Shown here one piece after another: positions 5,732 to 11,282 of a stretch of DNA of 12,536 nt. The translations under genes were made by a program, and so were the position numbers. The notes beneath the pieces are model-generated. The model had not been told where the DNA came from. It saw only the letters and a list, made by a program, of their open reading frames with translations, and did not search any database. Each line of letters begins with the position of its first letter. Positions within the stretch are counted from its first letter, which is position 1. The DNA comes from Acidobacteriota bacterium (GTDB lineage Bacteria > Acidobacteriota > Blastocatellia > Pyrinomonadales > Pyrinomonadaceae): NCBI GenBank assembly GCA_003222835.1, contig QHXE01000116.1, positions 1-12,536 on the forward strand, written 5' to 3'.

Positions 5732-8209
5732 GTGAAGTGGATCGTTCATAAATTCGGCGGCACCAGCGTCGCCAACGCCGGCGGCTACAAATCCGTAGCC
5801 GGCATCCTGACTGCACAGCAGAGAGTCGGCGAACGCACCGCAGCGGTCGTTTCGGCGATGAGCGGTGTCACCGACGCGCTTATTGAACTCGTTGAGATTG
5901 CCAGGACGCAAGCCGATTCTTATCCGGCAAAACTCGAAGCGCTGAAACAGCGACATCTGGATGCGCTCGCCGAGCTCGGCCTGGACCAGACGCGCGCACG
6001 AGAACTCGCCGTGACCGTCGAATCCGACTTTCGTAATATATCGGAAGTGCTAAAGGGAGTCTCGATCGCTCGCGTAGCTTCCGAACAAATCAAAGAGTTC
6101 GTGTCAGGCCATGGAGAAATCTGGTCGGCGCAATTTCTGGCCGCTCATCTTTCGTCAGTTGGTCATCCGGCAACCTGGCTCGATGCTCGGCAGGTCCTCA
6201 CCGTTGACTCTGAAGGCAGCCAAATCAAAGTTGACTGGACTCTTTCCCAGGAAAAGTTGGATCACTGGCTCGCGGGTGACGCACCTATCGGCGAAACGAT
6301 CGTTATTACCGGCTACATCGCTTCAACTCAGGATGGCGTTGCCACCACACTGAAACGAAACGGCAGCGATTTCTCGGCATCGATCTTTGGGGCATTGCTG
6401 GGCGCCGATTCGATCACGATCTGGACCGACGTCGACGGCGTGCTCAGCGCCGACCCGCGACGAGTGCCGGACGCGATGGTAATTCCCGATCTCTCCTATC
6501 AGGAAGCATCGGAACTGGCGTATTTCGGCGCGAAAGTCATTCATCCGAACACGATGTTTCCCGCGATCACGCGCGGCATTCCCATCTGGATCAGAAACAC
6601 TTTCAAACCGGACGCCCGCGGCACGGCCATCTCGGCCACGTCAAAATCTGAAGCGCCGATTAAGGGATTCGCTACCGTGGACGAGATGACCTTGATCAAT
6701 GTCGAGGGTACCGGCATGACCGGTGTCCCCGGCGTCTCGCACAAACTCTTCGGCGCGCTGCACGCCGTCGATGTTTCCGTCGTAATGATTTCGCAGGCCA
6801 GCTCCGAACACTCGATCTGTTTTGCCGTGCCGGCGCGACAGGCTTCCTTGGCGAAAAAGACGATTGAAGATGCGTTCGAAGCGGAGATCCGCCGCGGCGC
6901 CATACAGACTGTAGAGGTTGTCAACGACTGCTGCATCCTGGCCATGGTTGGCGATGGGATGATCGAACGGACCGGTATCGCCGGCAAATTTTTCCACGCG
7001 CTCGGCAAAGCCGGCGTCAACGTGCGCGCGATCGCGCAAGGGTCGTCAGAGCGAAACATCTCGGCAGTCATTGAGCAACACGATTCGACGAAAGCGCTGC
7101 GCGCGGTGCATTCGGCCTTCTATCTTTCGCCGCAAACGATTTCCGTCGGTGTCATCGGCACGGGTTTGATCGGCGGCGCCTTTCTGAACCAGCTCGCCGA
7201 GCGGATACATTTATTGCGAACGGAGCGTGGCATCGATCTGCGCGTGCGCGGGATAATGAATAGCCGCGGAATGCTCTTGCACGATCGGCATTTGGATTTG
7301 GAAGCATGGCGCGAACGGTTGGAAGCCTCCGACACCGAGGCGGACATGGCGCAGTTTGTGGAACACATTCACCCTGGTCACCTTCCTCACGCAGTGATCA
7401 TTGATGCGACCGCCAGTGCCGACCTGCCGCGCCAGTATGAATCGTGGCTCAGGAGCGGACTCAACATCGTCACGCCAAACAAAAAAGGAAATGCGGGACC
7501 GCTTAATGAATATCTAAAACTGCGCGACGCCGTGCGCGGGTCCGGCCGATATTTTCTTTACGAAACAAACGTCGGCGCAGGGCTGCCGATCATTCACACG
7601 CTCCGCAATTTGCTCGACACGGGCGACACGATAATTCGTATCGAAGGAATTCTTTCCGGCACGCTTTCGTACCTCTTCAACTCGCTTGACTGCACGCAAC
7701 CCTTTTCCGCAATCGTGCGCGCCGCACACGATCGTGGATTCACCGAGCCCGACCCTCGCGACGACCTTTCGGGAATGGATGTTGCCCGCAAATTGATTAT
7801 CCTGGCCCGTGAGATCGGTCTCGAGATTGATCTGGACGACGTGCACATCGAGAGCCTGGTGCCGGAAAACCTGCGCGGGTCGAGCCCTGAAGAATTTCTC
7901 GATGGTCTCGAAGAGCACGATCAAGCGATCTCCGAATTAGTGAGCGAGGCGCAAGCCAATCGTCAAGTTCTGCGCTACGTTGGCGCGATCGAGGCGAGTG
8001 GCAGCGTCTCAGCCTGTCTGCGAACTCTTCCTGCCGATCATGTCTTCGCAAATCTTACGGGCGGCGACAACATCGTGAGCTTTCAGACCGCGCGCTACAA
8101 CACTCAACCTCTGATCGTCAGAGGTCCCGGCGCGGGTCCCGAGGTCACCGCGGCGGGAGTGTTTTCGGACTTGCTGAGACTGGCTTCGTTGCTGGGGGCG
8201 CCGCTATGA
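5732..8209 (+). CDS. thrA: Bifunctional aspartate kinase / homoserine dehydrogenase
   Basis: An 825-residue fusion that catalyses the first and third steps from aspartate to threonine: ATP-dependent phosphorylation of aspartate, and NAD(P)H reduction of aspartate semialdehyde to homoserine. Seen in order: the kinase domain with KFGGTS (7-12) and WTDVDGVLSADPRRV (about 231-245); two ACT regulatory subdomains (VEGTGMTGVPGVSHKLFGAL, about 324-343, and AMVGDGMIERTGIAGKFFHAL, about 404-424); the Rossmann dinucleotide loop GVIGTGLIGG (473-482); NVGAGLPIIHTL (about 614-625); and the homoserine dehydrogenase signature around 665-687 (A...GFTEPDP.DDL.G.D...K). The length matches E. coli ThrA (about 820). 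The start is GTG with GGGAG 9 nt upstream. The stop overlaps thrB by 4 bases. The ACT domains imply feedback control, probably by threonine; no thr-type attenuator rich in Thr/Ile codons is visible. Confidence 0.96.
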   Translation: MKWIVHKFGGTSVANAGGYKSVAGILTAQQRVGERTAAVVSAMSGVTDALIELVEIARTQADSYPAKLEALKQRHLDALAELGLDQTRARELAVTVESDFRNISEVLKGVSIARVASEQIKEFVSGHGEIWSAQFLAAHLSSVGHPATWLDARQVLTVDSEGSQIKVDWTLSQEKLDHWLAGDAPIGETIVITGYIASTQDGVATTLKRNGSDFSASIFGALLGADSITIWTDVDGVLSADPRRVPDAMVIPDLSYQEASELAYFGAKVIHPNTMFPAITRGIPIWIRNTFKPDARGTAISATSKSEAPIKGFATVDEMTLINVEGTGMTGVPGVSHKLFGALHAVDVSVVMISQASSEHSICFAVPARQASLAKKTIEDAFEAEIRRGAIQTVEVVNDCCILAMVGDGMIERTGIAGKFFHALGKAGVNVRAIAQGSSERNISAVIEQHDSTKALRAVHSAFYLSPQTISVGVIGTGLIGGAFLNQLAERIHLLRTERGIDLRVRGIMNSRGMLLHDRHLDLEAWRERLEASDTEADMAQFVEHIHPGHLPHAVIIDATASADLPRQYESWLRSGLNIVTPNKKGNAGPLNEYLKLRDAVRGSGRYFLYETNVGAGLPIIHTLRNLLDTGDTIIRIEGILSGTLSYLFNSLDCTQPFSAIVRAAHDRGFTEPDPRDDLSGMDVARKLIILAREIGLEIDLDDVHIESLVPENLRGSSPEEFLDGLEEHDQAISELVSEAQANRQVLRYVGAIEASGSVSACLRTLPADHVFANLTGGDNIVSFQTARYNTQPLIVRGPGAGPEVTAAGVFSDLLRLASLLGAPL

Positions 8210-9153
8210 ACGCCGCCACCGCGTTTGCTCCCGCTACCGTATCGAACGTCGCAGTTGGTTTCGATATTCTCGGATTTGCCATCGAAGGTGTCGGCGATCT
8301 GGTAACAGTCTTGAAAATCGAACGGCCCGACGTTTTGATTGCCGAGATCGTCGACAGTACCGGGAGCCTGAGCAACTTGGAACTGCCCTCCGACCCGAAG
8401 CAAAACGCCGCTACGGCCGGCCTCGCCAAACTGCGCGCCGATCTTAAATTGGAGTTCGGCTTTGAGGTGAGGCTTCGCAAAGGCATTGCGATCGGATCGG
8501 GCATGGGTGGCTCTGCAGCTTCAGCGGTGGGCGCTGTTGTGGCCGCGAATGAGCTGCTGCCTGATCGCTTATCCAAAGAGGAATTGGTGAAATATGCGCT
8601 CGCGGGCGAGGTAGTAGCGAGCGGCTCGGCGCATGCAGATAACCTTGCGCCATGTCTCTTCGGTGGATTGACGCTGGTAATCGGGATCGACCCCGTGCGA
8701 GTAGTTTCGATTCCAGTGCCCAAAGAAATTCTCACCGTGCTGGTCCATCCACGTCATCGGATTGAAACTCGGAGGGCGCGGGACATACTCAAGACCGAAG
8801 TGACGCTCGCCGACCACGTGCGACAGTCGGCGCATCTGGGCGGTTTCATTGCCGGCTGTTACTCGAACGATCTTGACTTGATTAAAGAATCGTTTCGCGA
8901 TGTGCTCATCGAGTCCCAGCGCGCTGCTCTAATCCCTGCTTTGGCCGAAGTGAAAGAAGCCGCGTTAAGAAATGGCGCTCTCGGGGCATCGATTTCCGGT
9001 TCGGGGCCGAGCGTATTCGCGTGGGCCACGTCTTCGGAAACGGCATCCAAAGTCCGCGACGCGATGCTGCAAGCTTATCAAACTAAAGGCTTGGCCGAAG
9101 TCGACTCGTGGATTTCGCCGGTCAGCACGCAGGGAGCCAGAATCGTCGCATGA
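8206..9153 (+). CDS. thrB: Homoserine kinase
   Basis: A 315-residue GHMP-superfamily kinase that phosphorylates homoserine to O-phosphohomoserine, the substrate of the next gene's product. Seen: motif 1 PATVSNVAVGFDILGFAI (9-26), the phosphate-binding glycine-rich motif 2 KGIAIGSGMGGSAASAVGA (about 92-110), and motif 3 GALGASISGSGPSVFAW (about 256-272). Length fits the family (about 300-320). The ATG overlaps the thrA stop and its own TGA overlaps the thrC ATG, so translation is likely coupled through the operon. Cytoplasmic; no unusual residues noticed. Confidence 0.95.
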   Translation: MNAATAFAPATVSNVAVGFDILGFAIEGVGDLVTVLKIERPDVLIAEIVDSTGSLSNLELPSDPKQNAATAGLAKLRADLKLEFGFEVRLRKGIAIGSGMGGSAASAVGAVVAANELLPDRLSKEELVKYALAGEVVASGSAHADNLAPCLFGGLTLVIGIDPVRVVSIPVPKEILTVLVHPRHRIETRRARDILKTEVTLADHVRQSAHLGGFIAGCYSNDLDLIKESFRDVLIESQRAALIPALAEVKEAALRNGALGASISGSGPSVFAWATSSETASKVRDAMLQAYQTKGLAEVDSWISPVSTQGARIVA

Positions 9154-10325
9154 GATTTCGTAGCACTCGCTCATCGTCACAGTCTCTCACGCTCTCTGAA
9201 GCAATAGGCCAGAGCATCGCTCCCGATGGCGGACTCTACGTACCGGCGATCTTTCCAACTTTCAACGCTGAAGATTTTGCCGGCGTGAACGCGTGGAACG
9301 AAATCAGCAAGCGCCTGCTTGAACCATTTTTTCGCGACGATAATCTGCACGCTCATCTATCGGACATCTGTGACGAAGCCTTCAACTTTCCGATCACGCT
9401 GAGGTTTCTCAATAATGACACGGCAGTGCTGGAGCTTTTCCACGGGCCGACCGCCGCGTTCAAAGATGTGGGCGCGCGCTTTCTCGCGGCGTGCGTCGCG
9501 CGCATGCCGGGACGACGAACGATTATTGTGGCAACTTCGGGAGATACCGGCGGCGCGGTCGCTGCCGCTTTCGCTGAACGTAGCAACGTGGAAGTTGTCA
9601 TTCTTTTTCCCAAGGGAAAGATTTCGGCCCGCCAACAGCAACAACTAACCTGCTGGGGCGATAGCGTGCGCGCCTTTGCCGTGCGCGGCGTTTTCGATGA
9701 TTGTCAGCGCATCGTCAAAACTGCATTGGCCGATCGAGAATGGTCCGGGCGACGCGGCCTGTTATCGGCCAATAGTATCAACCTCGGCCGACTGCTGCCG
9801 CAGACCGTTTATTATGCGGCGTCGAGTCTCTGGTACTTTCGACAATGCGACACGCGACCGGGATACATCATTCCCACTGGCAATCTTGGCAACGCAGTTG
9901 CAGCCTTCTGGACCAAAGCGATGGGTTTGCCAATCCGCGCCACGCTGGCGAATGCAATGGACGTCGGGAATCCCAGCAACTTCGAGCGGCTACAGAATCT
10001 GCACTCGCTTGCTCTGCTCCGCCAGATCGCGCGGGCGTTTTCAGTTACTGACGAACAGATCTCACAAACGATTGCAGCCGGCATCGATCGTTGGGAGCAG
10101 ATCTGGTGCCCACACACAGCCACCGCAGTTCACGTCCGCGAACGTTTAGCTGAACCGGATTGGATCATCACCGCCACGGCCCATCCCGCGAAGTTTGATT
10201 CAATCGTCGAACCGCTAATCAAGATCTCAGTGCCTACGCCGCTTTCATTGGCTGCGGTGCTCGAACGCCCTTCGCGTTTTGAAGAGATTGAGCCGACGTT
10301 TGCAGCGTTAGCCCAGGCGCTGTAG
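9150..10325 (+). CDS. thrC: Threonine synthase
   Basis: A 391-residue PLP enzyme converting O-phosphohomoserine to threonine and phosphate. Seen: the N-terminal LSEAIGQSIAPDGGLYVP segment (about 15-32), the PLP-lysine motif HGPTAAFKDVGARFLA with K105, the phosphate-binding VATSGDTGGAVAAAF (about 126-140), FPKGKIS...QQQQLT (about 150-165) and PTGNLGNAVAAF (about 241-252). These fit the shorter, non-plant type of threonine synthase. I place the start at ATG 9150, which overlaps the thrB stop (ATGA) and gives MRFRSTRSSSQ; the frame is open further upstream to an ATG at 9108, but that would add 14 residues lying entirely inside thrB. AGGGAG is at 9131-9136, a rather long 13 nt away. Last gene of the thr operon. 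Confidence 0.94.
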   Translation: MRFRSTRSSSQSLTLSEAIGQSIAPDGGLYVPAIFPTFNAEDFAGVNAWNEISKRLLEPFFRDDNLHAHLSDICDEAFNFPITLRFLNNDTAVLELFHGPTAAFKDVGARFLAACVARMPGRRTIIVATSGDTGGAVAAAFAERSNVEVVILFPKGKISARQQQQLTCWGDSVRAFAVRGVFDDCQRIVKTALADREWSGRRGLLSANSINLGRLLPQTVYYAASSLWYFRQCDTRPGYIIPTGNLGNAVAAFWTKAMGLPIRATLANAMDVGNPSNFERLQNLHSLALLRQIARAFSVTDEQISQTIAAGIDRWEQIWCPHTATAVHVRERLAEPDWIITATAHPAKFDSIVEPLIKISVPTPLSLAAVLERPSRFEEIEPTFAALAQAL

Positions 10326-10353
10326 TGACTGCCAGACGCGAGGTTTCTGGTCT

Positions 10354-10408
10354 CGAGTGCGCGGCCTGTTTTCGGGTTTGCCAGTAAGAAAGACCAGCCG
10401 CGAACTCG
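10354..10408. terminator. Possible hairpin between convergent thrC and the VapC-TPR gene
   Basis: CGAGTGCGCGGCCTG (10354-10368) can pair with CAGCCGCGAACTCG (10395-10408), with one mismatch and one bulge across a 26-nt loop. An alternative short pairing is CTGGTCT with AGACCAG. No proper T-tract follows on the plus strand; only TTATCTTTATT appears further on. It may slow polymerase between the two convergent genes, but this is a weak call. Confidence 0.3.
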
Positions 10409-10418
10409 GGAGTTATCT

Positions 10419-10760
10419 TTATTGGGGAATGGCGACTCTTTCAATCAGCTTCGCGAGGCGAGGATCGGAGCGAATATTGTCAAGGCGTTGATCCACCTTG
10501 ATGAAGGCCATCGTGCTGTCTCGCTCGTTAAAAGCCTTTTCGAGCCACTCGAGCGCCTTATCATTTTCCCGGAGGCCCGCACAAATTGTGGCGATGCCGT
10601 AAGCCGAAACGTAGTGATCCTTTGACGCTCGCTGCGAAGCTTCCAAGACCTGACGCGCCTCGGCTCGTTTGCCCGCCAGAGCATAGAGATAGCCCGCTAG
10701 CGGCTGAGACACGCGCCGCAAGGCGAGAGACCAGACGCTTGTGTCAACAAGAACGTTCAC
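10419..10760 (-). CDS. VapC N-terminus fused in frame to a TPR segment (chimera)
   Basis: A 113-residue frame. Residues 1-16, MNVLVDTSVWSLALRR, look like the start of a VapC PIN-domain RNase, including the first catalytic aspartate (D6). After this the PIN domain stops. From about residue 20 the sequence is tetratricopeptide-like: LAGYLYALAGKRAEARQVLE, then YGIATICAGLRENDKALEWL, ending with DQRLDNIRSDPRLAKLIERV. That ending is typical of the last repeats of long TPR regulators or kinases. The junction lies near 10713-10698. The GTG start overlaps the VapB stop (GTGA) and AGGAG sits just upstream, so the vapBC translation signals are intact and now drive the chimera. The other PIN acidic residues are absent, so RNase activity is not expected. 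Whether the hybrid is functional is unknown. Confidence 0.72.
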   Translation of the reverse strand: MNVLVDTSVWSLALRRVSQPLAGYLYALAGKRAEARQVLEASQRASKDHYVSAYGIATICAGLRENDKALEWLEKAFNERDSTMAFIKVDQRLDNIRSDPRLAKLIERVAIPQ

Positions 10761-10957
10761 GATCTCCTGCGATCACGCTTGTAATCGTACTTCGAGTCAA
10801 TGTCGATCTTGCCAAAAAGTTTGAGAATGCGAGCCTGCTTGCGCCGGTGAATGTATTCGCGCAGCGCTTCGGTCACTGCCGCCTTCTTCGTCTTATGGCC
10901 GCTGAGCTTAACCGCTTGCTCGATTAATCGATCGTCAATTGCCAGGCTAGTCGCCAT
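10757..10957 (-). CDS. VapB-family antitoxin
   Basis: A 66-residue antitoxin of the type II vapBC kind (VapB PF09957-like). It starts MATSLAIDDRLIEQAVKLSG, the ribbon-helix-helix DNA-binding part. TKKAAVTEALREYIHRRKQ (about 23-41) follows, and the toxin-binding tail LKLFGKIDIDSKYDYKRDRR (about 45-64) looks complete. ATG 10957 is chosen over the upstream in-frame ATG at 11029 because the family consensus begins here and the promoter and operator lie directly in front. It overlaps the VapC start by 4 bases. Its partner toxin is truncated, so it is probably an orphan regulator or a leftover; it could still counter VapC toxins encoded elsewhere. Confidence 0.87.
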   Translation of the reverse strand: MATSLAIDDRLIEQAVKLSGHKTKKAAVTEALREYIHRRKQARILKLFGKIDIDSKYDYKRDRRRS

Positions 10958-10974
10958 GTGTAAGAGTTTACACA
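10957..10974. promoter_or_regulatory. Palindromic operator at the vapB start
   Basis: TGTGTAA (10957-10963) and TTACACA (10968-10974) form a perfect 7-bp inverted repeat with a 4-nt centre. It covers the proposed -10 box and touches the vapB start codon. VapB-type RHH proteins commonly bind palindromes in their own promoters, so autorepression is inferred. Confidence 0.55.
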
Positions 10975-10993
10975 GAGCTGGGTGTAGTGACAA
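10965..10993 (-). promoter_or_regulatory. Predicted vapB promoter, leaderless type
   Basis: On the minus strand TTGTCA (10993-10988) and TAAACT (10970-10965) are separated by 17 bp. Transcription would begin at or next to the ATG at 10957, seven bases after the -10 box, giving a leaderless or nearly leaderless mRNA. This agrees with the absence of any Shine-Dalgarno sequence before vapB. Confidence 0.45.
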
Positions 10994-11002
10994 ATCAAAC
11001 CT

Positions 11003-11038
11003 AAAAAGCAAAAGGCTCCACGTTTCCATGGAGCCTCT
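11003..11038 (-). terminator. Intrinsic terminator, minus strand
   Basis: On the minus strand AGGCTCCA (11036-11029) and TGGAGCCT (11020-11013) form a perfect 8-bp stem with an 8-nt loop, extendable by GU and AU pairs, followed by TTTGCTTTTT. This is a standard Rho-independent terminator for transcripts coming from the NDN-repeat gene side, and it lies about 30 nt after the end of the open stretch 11070-11282. Confidence 0.75.
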
Positions 11039-11069
11039 TGATGTTACTCACTGAACGATCGCTGTTCAG

Positions 11070-11282
11070 CTACTTTCCGGTATTGACGAACTGGGTGCAG
11101 GCGCCGATGGTTCTTGAACGTGCGCGCGGCGTGTCGAAGTCTCTCCAGCCGCTGGCTTTGCCGACGACGTTGTGACCCTGCGAAGTGATAACGCCGAAGA
11201 TGTCGGAGCAAGATGTTGGGGCAGTTACTTCTTTACAGCCGCCAGGTATGCCTGTCGGTCGTGCCTCTTCACCTCTTTTAAA
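11070..11282 (-). pseudogene. Open tail in frame after the NDN-repeat gene's stop
   Basis: Directly after the TGA of the upstream gene, the same frame stays open for 70 codons to a TAG at 11072-11070, but it contains no ATG, GTG or TTG. The text looks protein-like, with spaced cysteines: GGCKEVTAPTSC, then SCSDIFGVITSQGHNVVGK, ending RTIGACTQFVNTGK. The part SDIFGVITSQGHNVVGK resembles, weakly, segments of choice-of-anchor Q / parallel beta-helix surface proteins (…SQG.N.IGK.DG). It may be a remnant of another gene's 3' end, or the former C-terminus of the upstream gene now cut by a stop. The terminator that follows supports a true gene end here. Origin unresolved. Confidence 0.4.

Noticed and set aside
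10958..11029. 24-codon N-terminal extension of VapB starting at ATG 11029
   Set aside because: The extension runs through the terminator and the promoter/operator region, and the family consensus begins at the internal ATG 10957.
11051..11069. CTGAAC...GTTCAG inverted repeat
   Set aside because: Only a 6-bp stem with a 7-nt loop and no T-tract; the stronger terminator at 11003-11038 explains the gene end.
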